Part shown: piece after piece, positions 44,005 through 52,952 of the stretch | How the letters are laid out: each line of letters starts with the position of its first letter | How positions within the stretch are numbered: position 1 is the stretch's first letter | NCBI RefSeq assembly: GCF_008086345.1 | Contig: NZ_CP043006.1 | Coordinates: forward strand, 1,672,032 to 1,736,031 | Length of the DNA: 64,000 nucleotides | Source: Chitinophaga sp. XS-30 | Lineage (GTDB): Bacteria; Bacteroidota; Bacteroidia; Chitinophagales; Chitinophagaceae | Direction: 5' to 3' | The notes under the pieces: generated by a model | Seen by the model: only the letters and a program-made list of their open reading frames with translations | Databases searched by the model: none | Told to the model about the DNA's origin: nothing | Translations under genes and position numbers: made by a program

Positions 44005-44715
44005 CTACCCGGCATATAACAAAAAGATCGCGGGCCGTTTGTGAAAATCTGCCCCCGTTTGCTTTTTCCATTGCGCGACAGTCTGGGTGCGGATATATTC
44101 CGTGGGGGCCGTCAGGTCCGCCGCCACGCATAACAGTGTATTGTCCTTACAGTTGGCCAGAATGTCTTTGAGCACCTGGTTGTTCCGGTAAGGCGCTTCA
44201 ATGAATAACTGGGTCTGCGATTTTCGGGCGGATGTGGCTTCCAGTTCCCGGATAGCCTGCGCGCGTTCAAGCGGTTTTACCGGCAGATATCCCGAGAACT
44301 GGAAATGCTGGCCGTTCATACCGGATGCCATCAGGGCCAGCAGCATCGAATTGGGGCCTACGAGCGGCACCACCGTTGCGCCCAGGCTGTGTGCTGTTTG
44401 CACCACCAGCTGCCCCGGGTCCGCAATGGCCGGGCATCCCGCTTCGCTGATCACGCCTATGTGTTTCCCCTCCTGCAGGAATTTCCGCGCCAGCGCAAGG
44501 TCCGGCGGATGATGCTCATTCATCGGCAGCAGCTGCAGGGCATCAATATCAATATTTTTATCCAGCGCTTTCAGAAAACGCCGCGCTGTGCGCTCGTTCT
44601 CCACATAAAAAATGCGGAGCCGCCGCACCGTATCCGTGATATAGGCCGGCAGGGAAAAAAGAGCGTCAGCGCTGAGCACGGTTGGGATGAGATATACTTT
44701 ACCGGGCTGGCTCAT
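44005..44715 (-). CDS. SAM-dependent methyltransferase of the RsmI/tetrapyrrole methylase family
   Basis: A 236-residue protein with the class III SAM-binding fold: GKVYLIPTVLSADALFSL at the N-terminus and the signature VISEAGCPAIADPGQLVV, PLVGPNSMLLALMASGMNG, FQFSGYLP. The family includes RsmI, which 2'-O-methylates C1402 of 16S rRNA. The family is clear; whether this is RsmI itself or the second Bacteroidota paralogue is not. Start at 44715 lies 17 nt inside the end of the upstream EI24 gene, which suggests coupled translation. Confidence 0.85.
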   Translation of the reverse strand: MSQPGKVYLIPTVLSADALFSLPAYITDTVRRLRIFYVENERTARRFLKALDKNIDIDALQLLPMNEHHPPDLALARKFLQEGKHIGVISEAGCPAIADPGQLVVQTAHSLGATVVPLVGPNSMLLALMASGMNGQHFQFSGYLPVKPLERAQAIRELEATSARKSQTQLFIEAPYRNNQVLKDILANCKDNTLLCVAADLTAPTEYIRTQTVAQWKKQTGADFHKRPAIFLLYAG

Positions 44716-45478
44716 CAGGGAGATTTTGTTGTTGCAAATGAATGGTAGCGGCAATAACGGCGTAACAGGGCGCCAGCACCCAGCCGATCACCGGAATGAA
44801 CATCATCAGGTAGAAGACCAGGCCGTTGCCGAGGGCCATCCCCTTATGCTGCCCGATATAGGTTATGCTTTGCCCCATCGTCCACCTGCGGCGCTCAAAG
44901 CTGTAATCCATCATCGAAAAACCGAAATAGTAACACTCCACGAACAGCGCGATCAGCGGCGTCAGCCAGCCGAGAATGGGAACAAAGGCCAGGACGGCAA
45001 TGATCAGCATGAAAACGGTCTGATAGAGCAAATTGCGCAGCGACAATTTGATGCCGCGCAGTACATCCTGCAACAGTTGTGAAAAAGAAAAGGGGAAATC
45101 CCTGTTATGCAGAATGGCTTCCGTTTTTTCAGACAGGTAAGCAAACACCGGCGAGCCAACGATCAGGAAAAGATACTTGAAGAACGAAAAATACATGATC
45201 AGAAATACGATCCGCACCGTAAAACCCACCAGCAGAAAGAGGAAATTCACCCATCCGTTCTGCAGCTCTTCCATCCACACCTTCAGCGTCAGCAGGTTCA
45301 GCACATAATCAATGAATACCCCCGAATAATCCCAGACGAAATAAATGCCGGTAACGAAAAGTATGCAATAGATGATGCCCGGCACGTAGATCCACTTCCA
45401 CAGCCGGTGCTGTGTAATGAATTGATGCGCTTTGGCGTATGATTGTATCGCCCCGAGTACCTCTCTTAATGAAAACAA
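44699..45478 (-). CDS. EI24-domain inner-membrane protein
   Basis: A 259-residue polytopic protein with about five hydrophobic segments (for example WIYVPGIIYCILFVTGIYFVW, FLFLLVGFTVRIVFLIMYF, VFMLIIAVLAFVPILGWL). The pattern 'LGWLTPLIALFVECYYFGFSMMDY' near residues 175-200 is typical of the EI24/CysZ family, some members of which are sulfate transporters. The function here is not established. Its stop overlaps the start of the RsmI-like gene by 17 nt. Confidence 0.85.
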   Translation of the reverse strand: MFSLREVLGAIQSYAKAHQFITQHRLWKWIYVPGIIYCILFVTGIYFVWDYSGVFIDYVLNLLTLKVWMEELQNGWVNFLFLLVGFTVRIVFLIMYFSFFKYLFLIVGSPVFAYLSEKTEAILHNRDFPFSFSQLLQDVLRGIKLSLRNLLYQTVFMLIIAVLAFVPILGWLTPLIALFVECYYFGFSMMDYSFERRRWTMGQSITYIGQHKGMALGNGLVFYLMMFIPVIGWVLAPCYAVIAATIHLQQQNLPDEPAR

Positions 45479-45572
45479 CAGTTCTCCTTTTTAGTATGAC
45501 AGAAAACAGGCATGCAGCAATACACCTGTGAATATTGCATGTAACGAAGCGAAATTAATAATATTTTGCAGC

Positions 45573-46178
45573 ATGGCTAAACTGAACAGTGCTTTTTATG
45601 AGCGGGCAGATGTTTTGAAGATAGCGCAGCAACTGCTTGGAAAGTTGCTGGTCACGGAGATCGGCGGTGTGCGTACATCCGGGAGGATAGTGGAAACGGA
45701 AGCCTATGCCGGGGCAACGGACCGTGCCTCGCATGCCTGGAACAACCGCCGTACCCGCAGAACGGAAACGATGTATGCCGCAGGCGGATTGGCCTATGTG
45801 TATCTCTGCTACGGTATTCATCATCTTTTCAATGTGGTCACCAATCAGCGGGATATTCCGCATGCGGTGCTTGTACGTGGACTGGAGCCTGTGGACGGGA
45901 TTGGAACGATGTTGTGGAGATGCGGCAAACAACGGCTGGATACCACGCTCACTGCGGGGCCCGGCAGCCTGTCGAAAGCCCTGGGCATTACCACGGCGCT
46001 GACCGGGGAAAGCCTGTCCGGCGATGTATTGTGGATCGAAGATGCGCCGGTTCTGCCGCGGTCGCAGATCGTCAGCGGCACACGTGTTGGCGTGGCGTAT
46101 GCACGGGAAGATGCTTACCTTCCCTACCGTTTTTCCGTTAAAGGGAACAAGTGGGTGAGCAAAGGCAAAGGGTTGTAG
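45573..46178 (+). CDS. mpg: DNA-3-methyladenine glycosylase (AAG/MPG type)
   Basis: DNA repair glycosylase that removes alkylated purines, 201 residues. The family pattern is visible: catalytic Glu in GRIVETEAYAGATDRASHA, the DNA-binding YVYLCYGIHHLFNVV motif (Tyr wedge), and the C-terminal GTRVGVAYAREDAYLPYRF. The start at 45573 (MAKLNSAF) is chosen over the ATG 45 nt upstream, whose added residues fit no family member. ATTTTG lies 4 nt before the ATG. The gene converges with the PorP/SprF gene, 6 nt apart. Confidence 0.96.
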   Translation: MAKLNSAFYERADVLKIAQQLLGKLLVTEIGGVRTSGRIVETEAYAGATDRASHAWNNRRTRRTETMYAAGGLAYVYLCYGIHHLFNVVTNQRDIPHAVLVRGLEPVDGIGTMLWRCGKQRLDTTLTAGPGSLSKALGITTALTGESLSGDVLWIEDAPVLPRSQIVSGTRVGVAYAREDAYLPYRFSVKGNKWVSKGKGL

Positions 46179-46184
46179 CGAACG

Positions 46185-47204
46185 CTAGAATTTCGGGCAA
46201 AGTGTTCTGTTCCTGTTGTTCTCGTTTTTCGTGCGGATATATATCACCGATAATTCCATGCCTCCGCGGTAATTGGAGGCGGGTTTGAGGGTGGATACGT
46301 TCAGGTCGTACGAAAGGCCCACCTTGATGCTGTTGAATTCAAGGCCCAGATAAGGATTCACCGCATCTTTCATACGGTACCAGGCACCGAGATAGAAGAT
46401 GGTAGGCGCATCCTGCATATCATTGAGCATAAACCCGTAAGCGCCGCCAAAAGTGGTTTCCGTGGCCTGGTTCTGCCGCATGTAGTGCGCGCTGATGTGA
46501 ATGCGGTTACTGCCGTTCACGGGAAAAGAACCGCCGCCATGTACGGTATAACGGTAGCTCAGCCGGTTATTGTCCTGCCCCAGGAATGTTTCCGTGGGCT
46601 GGGTAAAGTGATAGTAGGATACGCCCATGTAGAGATTGGACGATTCACCTACCAGGCCGCTATATAGCAAACCCACATTATAATCAAGATAAGAGATATT
46701 CGGTGAAACGATGTTCTCATTGCTGGGCAGGGAAGGGTCGTAGCCGTTATCGCCGATCTGGTTCTCGAACTCCAGTTTGCTCTGATCTATCCTTTTCTGC
46801 ACCCAGGCCGCCTGTACACCGAGGCCCAAGGTGTGATTGCCTTCCACATCCAGCCCTTTGTGGTACGCCGTACTGAGGCCAACGTAGTTGGATGTAAGCG
46901 CGCCCGCGCCGGTTTTATCATACAGGGCCAGTATGCCCACTCCCCAGGTATCCGTATAAGAGATCACGTTCTTCAATATGCCGAAGTCAGCTGACATGGT
47001 ACCGGTAATATAAGGAGAAGCGATGCTGCGCCATTGTGACCGGTAGTTGCCGGCAAGACGGAGGTCTCCGGAAAAGTAGCCGGTAAAGGCCGGGTTCAAA
47101 GTGAGCGGTGACGCGAAAAACTGCGTAAAATGCGGGTCCTGTGCTTTAGCAGGACTCAAGGCAACATAAAGGGCTATGGTTAATAGGAGTAGAGCTTTTT
47201 TCAT
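46185..47204 (-). CDS. PorP/SprF-family outer-membrane protein
   Basis: T9SS-linked outer-membrane beta-barrel of 339 residues, with a signal peptide (MKKALLLLTIALYVALSPAKAQ) and the family start 'DPHFTQFFASPLTLNPAFTG'. SprF homologues help place their partner adhesins on the cell surface. In most loci a large SprB-like adhesin is the neighbour; here none is, so the partner is elsewhere. Start at 47204; the upstream ATG at 47240 adds no signal sequence. A -7 box lies 47 nt upstream. Confidence 0.93.
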   Translation of the reverse strand: MKKALLLLTIALYVALSPAKAQDPHFTQFFASPLTLNPAFTGYFSGDLRLAGNYRSQWRSIASPYITGTMSADFGILKNVISYTDTWGVGILALYDKTGAGALTSNYVGLSTAYHKGLDVEGNHTLGLGVQAAWVQKRIDQSKLEFENQIGDNGYDPSLPSNENIVSPNISYLDYNVGLLYSGLVGESSNLYMGVSYYHFTQPTETFLGQDNNRLSYRYTVHGGGSFPVNGSNRIHISAHYMRQNQATETTFGGAYGFMLNDMQDAPTIFYLGAWYRMKDAVNPYLGLEFNSIKVGLSYDLNVSTLKPASNYRGGMELSVIYIRTKNENNRNRTLCPKF

Positions 47205-47250
47205 TACTTCTCGGTTAAAGCATATAGGGACACTATACAACGTGAAGGTA

Positions 47251-47258
47251 CAAAACTA
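47251..47258 (-). promoter_or_regulatory. -7 promoter box of the PorP/SprF gene
   Basis: On the minus strand TAGTTTTG matches TAnnTTTG. It lies 47 nt before the start codon. No -33 TTTG at normal distance. Confidence 0.5.
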
Positions 47259-47445
47259 ATTTCATATTTCAAATTAAATCTATATAACGTAAAGCCGCCA
47301 TAGTAAGCCATTATAAAAGATTTAAAATGTGTGATGTAGATTAAAAACGCGCTGAAGGTCTCCGGTTGATGCTTCTGCATAACGCCACGATGCACAAAAT
47401 ATTGTGACGAATCCCGATTTTATAACGTTCGTTCGGATGGTTTTG

Positions 47446-48099
47446 TTACTGCTGCAGTTTCGGCCCGAATGCCAGGTCGCCGGCATCCCCGAGGCCTGGC
47501 ACGATGTAGCCTTTTGCGGTAAGTTCGTCGTCGATATCGCCCGTCCATATGCTGATGTTGGCGTCTGCGTTCCGCTGTACATACTCAATGCCGATGGTGC
47601 AGGCAATGGCGGTTACGATATGGATATGCGCCGGTTTCCCGAAGGTCTGCAAATGCACGATGGTATTCACGAGGGAGGCGCCGGTGGCCAGCATGGGATC
47701 AGAGATGATCAGCACCTGGTCGTCCAGCGGAGGGCAGGAAACATATTCCAGGCTGATCTCGAAAGTCCCGTCCCGGTTATGTTTCCGGTAGGCGGAGATG
47801 TAGGCATGGTCCGCTTTATCGAAATAGTTCTGCAGGCCCTGATGGAGGGTGAGCCCTGCCCGGAGGATGGTCCCCAGCACCGGCTGTTGCTTCAATACCC
47901 GGCAGTTCGCAGTTCCCAGCGGGGTCTGTACTTCCTTGTCCGTGTACGTGAGTGTTTTGCTGATCTCGTAAGCCGCTACTTCACCCAGCCTTTCCAGGTT
48001 CCGCCTGAAGCGCATCCGGTCCGTCTGTATATCCGCATCCCTGATCTCGCTGACCCAATCCCCGATCAATGAATTGGTTTCACTCAAATTGATTATCAT
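47446..48099 (-). CDS. upp: uracil phosphoribosyltransferase
   Basis: Salvage enzyme that makes UMP from uracil and PRPP, 217 residues. The PRPP-binding motif is ISDPMLATGASL, with LGTILRAGLTLHQGL near the middle and the C-terminal uracil-binding VPGLGDAGDLAFG. Start at 48099 (MIINLSETNS) is preferred; an upstream ATG at 48171 would add 24 residues of no family resemblance. Confidence 0.97.
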   Translation of the reverse strand: MIINLSETNSLIGDWVSEIRDADIQTDRMRFRRNLERLGEVAAYEISKTLTYTDKEVQTPLGTANCRVLKQQPVLGTILRAGLTLHQGLQNYFDKADHAYISAYRKHNRDGTFEISLEYVSCPPLDDQVLIISDPMLATGASLVNTIVHLQTFGKPAHIHIVTAIACTIGIEYVQRNADANISIWTGDIDDELTAKGYIVPGLGDAGDLAFGPKLQQ

Positions 48100-48175
48100 A
48101 AGCCCTGCCTTTTTGCTGAGCCAAAATACCACTTTATTTTGATAGGGCCGATGTTTGGCGGGGATTTTCAAAAGA

Positions 48176-50038
48176 TCATTTCACGGCCACGGCTTCCTGC
48201 AGCAGCTTCGCCTTTTTCACCAGCTGGATGAACTCCGCGCGGTATCCTTCGGGGTCCTGCCCTTTGGCGCCCGCAGCCAGCGCAATGATGCCGTCGTAAT
48301 TCGCGCTTCCGCTGAACTCGCTGTTGCGCAGCAGCATGCCGAATTGGGCAACCGCAGCCGCCAGGCGCAGATCTTCCGGGCTTTGTGTTATGGCTGTTGC
48401 GCGGGTGGATTGCACCTTTTCCAGCAGCCGGCTTTTGTTGCCGTCCGGGGCTTTATAGCGCATTTTTACGGTGAAGGCTTCGTGTTCCGCGGCCCCGGTG
48501 TTCCGCACCGGCCTGGTTTCCTGGTATTTGAGCGGGTCCACCGTGCTTCCCCGTGGCATGGGGGCGGTCACCGGCACGATCTCATACAGGGCCGTAACCG
48601 TATGCCCCGCGCCCATATCGCCCGCATCTTTTTTGTCGTCATTGAAATCCTCATCATTCAGCAGGCGGTTCTCATACCCAACTAACCGGTAAGCCCGTAC
48701 GAATTTTGGATTGAACTCCACCTGCAGTTTTACATCTTTCGCAATGGTAAAGAGCGTTCCGCCGAACTCGGTCACAAACGTGCGGCGGGCCTCCTCGTAA
48801 TTATCGATGTAGGCATAGTTGCCGTTTCCTTTATCCGCCAGTGTTTCCAGCTTGTTATCCTTGTAATTGCCCATGCCGAAACCGAGCACGGAAAGGAAGA
48901 TGCCTTTTTCCCGTTCCTGCTCAATGATGCGCTGCAGTTCGCCATCACTGGAAGGACCTACGTTGAAATCTCCGTCCGTAGCAAGGATCACGCGGTTGTT
49001 GCCTTTGGGGATGAAGTGTTTCATTGCTGTGGCATAGGCCAGCCGGATGCCCTGCCCGCCTGCTGTGGAACCGCCGGCGGAGAGGTTTTCCAGTGCATCA
49101 ATGATCTTTGTTTTATGCGCTCCTGAAGTGGGGGGCAGTATCAGCCCCGCCGCGCCTGCATACACCACGATCGCTACCCGGTCCTGCGGCCGCAGCTGCT
49201 GCACCAGCACTTTGAAGGCCTGCTTCACCAGCGGCAGCTTATTGTCCGCGTCCATAGAACCGGATACATCCAGCAGGAAAACCAGGTTGGATGCGGGGAG
49301 GTCATTTACCGGCACCTTTTTACCCTGTAATGCCACACGCGCCAGCAGATGATCTTTGTTCCAGGGGCAGGCCGTCATGTCCGTATGAATAGCCACGGGA
49401 TCACTGTTGACGGGCGCGGGGTAGGCATAATCGAAGTAATTGATCAGCTCTTCCACCCGTACAGCATCAGCCGGTGGCAACAATCCCCGGTTGAGCATCT
49501 GGCGCACCTGGGAATAGGAGGCCCGGTCCACATCCGCAGAAAAAGTGCTGAGGGGCTTGTTTTTCACCTGGAAAAACCCGTTTTCATTGATGGGGCTGTA
49601 ATCATTGGTATTGTAGCGGGGAGGAGGGGGCGCAACGGCAAACGATACGCTTCTTGTTGTCTTGCTGGCCATGGCGGTCACCACGCGGTTTTCCCTTTTC
49701 CCGGCATAACCGGTCACCACAACTTCGCTTAACGGTGTTTGCAGGGTATGCAGGGGAATGATAAAGCTGCCATCGTGTATCGAAAAACGTTTTTCCGCAG
49801 GCTGGTAACCCAGGTACTGCACCCGTACGGTAAAGGAATCCAGCGGGATGGTAAAAACGAAACGCCCTGCAATATCCGTAGCGGCGGTTTGTTTCGTTTC
49901 CCTGATCACCACCTGCGCAGAAGGCAGGGGGTAATTACCGGCAGCGTCCACAACAACGCCGGTGATGGTCTTTTTCTGCTGCGCGGCAACACCCAGTGTA
50001 AAGAGGACGCAGAGCAGCAATACAGCTAACTTTTTCAT
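48176..50038 (-). CDS. VWA-domain (YfbK-like) protein with an N-terminal SusC-like regulatory domain
   Basis: Secreted protein of 620 residues. Order: signal peptide, carboxypeptidase-regulatory-like domain (about 25-100, TITGVVVDAAGNYPLPSAQV), a short TonB-linked-style motif LSEVVVTGYAGKREN, then the YfbK-type N-terminal VWA region, a von Willebrand A domain with an intact MIDAS motif (DVSGSMD, about residue 260, plus GGSTAGGQG and LATDGDFNVG), and a C-terminal DUF3520-like domain. YfbK proteins are usually without the N-terminal SusC-like part, so this is a fused form. Role unknown; metal-dependent protein binding at the envelope is the family expectation. Confidence 0.88.
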   Translation of the reverse strand: MKKLAVLLLCVLFTLGVAAQQKKTITGVVVDAAGNYPLPSAQVVIRETKQTAATDIAGRFVFTIPLDSFTVRVQYLGYQPAEKRFSIHDGSFIIPLHTLQTPLSEVVVTGYAGKRENRVVTAMASKTTRSVSFAVAPPPPRYNTNDYSPINENGFFQVKNKPLSTFSADVDRASYSQVRQMLNRGLLPPADAVRVEELINYFDYAYPAPVNSDPVAIHTDMTACPWNKDHLLARVALQGKKVPVNDLPASNLVFLLDVSGSMDADNKLPLVKQAFKVLVQQLRPQDRVAIVVYAGAAGLILPPTSGAHKTKIIDALENLSAGGSTAGGQGIRLAYATAMKHFIPKGNNRVILATDGDFNVGPSSDGELQRIIEQEREKGIFLSVLGFGMGNYKDNKLETLADKGNGNYAYIDNYEEARRTFVTEFGGTLFTIAKDVKLQVEFNPKFVRAYRLVGYENRLLNDEDFNDDKKDAGDMGAGHTVTALYEIVPVTAPMPRGSTVDPLKYQETRPVRNTGAAEHEAFTVKMRYKAPDGNKSRLLEKVQSTRATAITQSPEDLRLAAAVAQFGMLLRNSEFSGSANYDGIIALAAGAKGQDPEGYRAEFIQLVKKAKLLQEAVAVK

Positions 50039-50111
50039 GAGAGCAGGATTTGATTACAGCAACAGGATGCATCAGGGGGCAGGTATTCCATAAAATATTT
50101 TTTCATCCCGT

Positions 50112-50119
50112 TATCTTTG
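50112..50119 (+). promoter_or_regulatory. -7 promoter box of anmK
   Basis: TATCTTTG matches TAnnTTTG; it lies 14 nt before the anmK ATG. Leader of only about 8-10 nt. A second ATTTGCAGC just before the ATG does not match the box. Confidence 0.5.
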
Positions 50120-50133
50120 CAAAAATTTGCAGC

Positions 50134-51225
50134 ATGGTATATAATGTAATAGGCTTGATGTCAGGGAGTTCGCTGGATGGGCTGGATATTGCTTTTGTGG
50201 AGCTGACGGAAGTGCGCGGGGTATGGACCTACGTGATCGAAGCCGCGGAATGCATTCCGTATGATGACAAGTGGAAGGAAGACCTGCGATCGGCCGTGAA
50301 CATGAATGCCCGTGACTACATGTTGCTGCATGCCGCATACGGACATTATACCGGAGCGCAGGTGAAGGCGTTCATTGCCCGCCATCAGCTGGATCACCGC
50401 GTACATTTTATTGCATCGCACGGCCATACTGTTTTTCATATGCCGCAAAACCGCATGACGGCGCAGTTGGGGGACGGCGCAGCCATCGCCGCGGTCACCG
50501 GTCTGCCCGTGATCAGCGATCTCCGTGCCATGGATGTGGCTTTAGGCGGACAGGGTGCTCCCATTGTGCCCATCGGCGAGCAATTGCTGTTCGGGGGATA
50601 TGATTACTGGCTGAACATCGGCGGCATCGCCAACCTTTCCGCAAAGCACGGCGATACTTTCCACGCATTTGATATTTGTCCCGCCAACCGCGTGCTGGAC
50701 GCCCTGGCCTCGGCGCTCGGCAGGCCTTATGATGAGAACGGGGACCTGGCTTCGGGCGGGGTGGCCGACAATGCCCTGCTGGAAGCGCTGAACAGCCAGC
50801 CCTACTATGCACAAACATTTCCGAAATCCCTGGCCAATGATTTTGGTACGGATGTGATACTGCCGTTGATCGGGCAGCACAGCTTGTCCGTACAGGGTAA
50901 ACTGCGCACCTATGTAACGCATATTGCACAGCAGGTAGCAGCGGGTGCAGCCCTCGTATCTGAAGGGGAGACAGCCGGCAGGAAATTGCTGATCACCGGC
51001 GGCGGGGCCTTTAACCGCTTCCTGGTGCTGCAGATACAGGAATTGCTGGAAGCCGCGGGTATCACCGTGATCGTGGCGGATGAGCAGACGGCTGCTTACA
51101 AGGAAGCGCTGGTGATGGCCCTTATCGGGGCGCTGCGCTGGCGTCAGCAAACCAATGTATTGTCTTCCGTTACCGGCGCTTCGCGCGATAGCGTGAACGG
51201 TACGTTATGGCTCGGCGAAGGCTGA
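50134..51225 (+). CDS. anmK: anhydro-N-acetylmuramic acid kinase
   Basis: Peptidoglycan-recycling enzyme that hydrolyses and phosphorylates anhMurNAc to MurNAc-6-phosphate, 363 residues. The ASKHA-type ATPase fold is shown by VIGLMSGSSLDGLDIAFVE at the N-terminus, the LNIGGIANLS adenosine site, and the C-terminal LLITGGGAFNRFL. Start at 50134 (MVYNVIGLM) is set by the family N-terminus. Its last 21 nt overlap the 3' end of the convergent ade gene. Confidence 0.96.
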   Translation: MVYNVIGLMSGSSLDGLDIAFVELTEVRGVWTYVIEAAECIPYDDKWKEDLRSAVNMNARDYMLLHAAYGHYTGAQVKAFIARHQLDHRVHFIASHGHTVFHMPQNRMTAQLGDGAAIAAVTGLPVISDLRAMDVALGGQGAPIVPIGEQLLFGGYDYWLNIGGIANLSAKHGDTFHAFDICPANRVLDALASALGRPYDENGDLASGGVADNALLEALNSQPYYAQTFPKSLANDFGTDVILPLIGQHSLSVQGKLRTYVTHIAQQVAAGAALVSEGETAGRKLLITGGGAFNRFLVLQIQELLEAAGITVIVADEQTAAYKEALVMALIGALRWRQQTNVLSSVTGASRDSVNGTLWLGEG

Positions 51226-52848
51226 GGTAAAGGCAAAAGTATCGCCGTCGAATAACCCCTTGTCGCTGAGTTTCAGGTGAGGGATCACCAGCAGCGCCAT
51301 AAAGGAAAGCGTCATGAAAGGAGCATCCAGCCCGCTGCCCAGCGCTTTGGCCGCCGCGTCAAGCTCACTGTAGGATGCCGCAGTCCGGTATCCGTCTTCC
51401 GCACTCATCAGTCCCGCTACGGGCAAAGCCAGTACTTTGCTGTCAGTCCCGTTATATACAGCAATCCCGCCGTTGTTCCTGACAAGCAGGTTCACCGCTT
51501 CGCAGATGCTTTCATCATCCACGCCCACGGCAATGATATTATGGCTGTCATGCGCTACGGTGGAAGCAATGGCGCCTTTCTTCAGGCCGAAATGCCGGAT
51601 GAAGCCCATGGACACGGGAGCGTTGTGGTAGCGGTTCACCACGGCTATTTTGAGCGTATCCGTTCCCGTATCACTGTCGATCGCTCCGTTCTCTGCCGTC
51701 AGTGTGGCTTTCAGGGCATTGGTGATCAGCTGGCCTTCCAGCGCTTCGATCACTTTTACCGTTGCCTGCTTTCCTTCGCAGGGAATGCGGAAGTCCGCCG
51801 GTGTCAGCGGATCGCAATGGAACTGGTTGATGGTTTGTATGGGAACGGAATTGATGAGAGATCTGCCGTTTTCGGCAACCGCTTCTCCGTTGATAAAAGT
51901 CCGCATGACCTGAAATTCCTCCAGGTTGTTGACGATGATAAAATCCGCCGGATCTCCTTCCCGCAGCAGGCCCACCGGCATATTATAATGCACAACCGGG
52001 TTGATGCAGGCCGCCTGGAGGATGTTGTACAGGTCGTGTCCTTTGGCCAGCGCCCGTTTCACGAGCACGTTGATATGCCCTTCCACGAGATTGTCCGGAT
52101 GCTTGTCATCACTGCAGAACATCACCATTCGGGGATGGGAGGAGATGAGGGGGGAGAGCGCTTCGAAGTTCCTTGCGGCGCTGCCTTCGCGGATGAGGAT
52201 ATGCATGCCGTGCTGGAGTTTGTCCAGCGCTTCTTCGAGGGTAAAGCATTCGTGGTCTGTGCTGATGCCCGCCCGGATGTATTTTGCGGCATCCGCGCCC
52301 CGGAGGGCGGGAGCGTGGCCATCCACCGGTTTGTTATATCGTTTTGCCGCCGCTATTTTGGCCATGACCTCCGGATCTTCGTGTAATACACCCGGATAAT
52401 TCATCATTTCAGAAAGGTAATAGATATCGTTTCGTTGGAGGAGTTTTTCCACATCTCCGGCATTGATGGCCGCGCCGGCGGTTTCAAAGCCAGTGGCCGG
52501 CACGCAGGAAGGAGCGCCGAAACAGCATTTGAAGGGCACCTGTGCGGCATTGTCCAGCATATATTCCACCCCTTTGACGCCCAGTACATTGGCGATCTCG
52601 TGGGGATCCGAAATGGTGGCCACCGTACCGTGGCAAACCGCCAGCCGGGCGAACTCGGAGGGAACAAGCATGGAGCTTTCCACGTGTACATGCGCGTCTG
52701 TGAAGCCCGGCAGGATGTACTGCTGCGGTACCGCAGCGCCGGCAGGCGCGATATTTGTGATACGGCCATCGGCAACGGTCACTACGGCGGGGAAGGTCCT
52801 TCTGCCGGGAATGTCCACCAGGTGGCCGGCAACCTCGAATTGTTTCAT
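51205..52848 (-). CDS. ade: adenine deaminase
   Basis: Metal-dependent amidohydrolase that turns adenine into hypoxanthine in purine salvage, 547 residues. Family features: DAHVHVESSMLVPSEF (metal-binding His-x-His), TVATISDPHEIANV, MMNYPGV, CSDDKHPDNLVEGH, and an amidohydrolase C-terminal barrel with GVDDESICEAV. The C-terminus overlaps anmK by 21 nt, tail to tail. It would act with upp and other salvage enzymes on bases released from nucleosides. Confidence 0.97.
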   Translation of the reverse strand: MKQFEVAGHLVDIPGRRTFPAVVTVADGRITNIAPAGAAVPQQYILPGFTDAHVHVESSMLVPSEFARLAVCHGTVATISDPHEIANVLGVKGVEYMLDNAAQVPFKCCFGAPSCVPATGFETAGAAINAGDVEKLLQRNDIYYLSEMMNYPGVLHEDPEVMAKIAAAKRYNKPVDGHAPALRGADAAKYIRAGISTDHECFTLEEALDKLQHGMHILIREGSAARNFEALSPLISSHPRMVMFCSDDKHPDNLVEGHINVLVKRALAKGHDLYNILQAACINPVVHYNMPVGLLREGDPADFIIVNNLEEFQVMRTFINGEAVAENGRSLINSVPIQTINQFHCDPLTPADFRIPCEGKQATVKVIEALEGQLITNALKATLTAENGAIDSDTGTDTLKIAVVNRYHNAPVSMGFIRHFGLKKGAIASTVAHDSHNIIAVGVDDESICEAVNLLVRNNGGIAVYNGTDSKVLALPVAGLMSAEDGYRTAASYSELDAAAKALGSGLDAPFMTLSFMALLVIPHLKLSDKGLFDGDTFAFTSAFAEP

Positions 52849-52893
52849 CTGTCAATAGTTGAACGTAAAACTCGGCAAAAACCGTCAAAAGTC

Positions 52894-52923
52894 TTTGCTA
52901 TTATCATTAAAAAGATACATTTG
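52894..52923 (+). promoter_or_regulatory. promoter of the LolA-like gene
   Basis: TTTG (52894-52897), 18-nt spacer, TACATTTG (52916-52923). Leader about 25 nt before the ATG at 52953. Confidence 0.72.
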
Positions 52924-52952
52924 TATCGGATAACAATTAAATCATCTTTTTT

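Noticed and set aside
51277..52386. Plus-strand ORF of 369 codons opposite ade
   Set aside because: Shadow of the adenine deaminase gene with no supporting motif.
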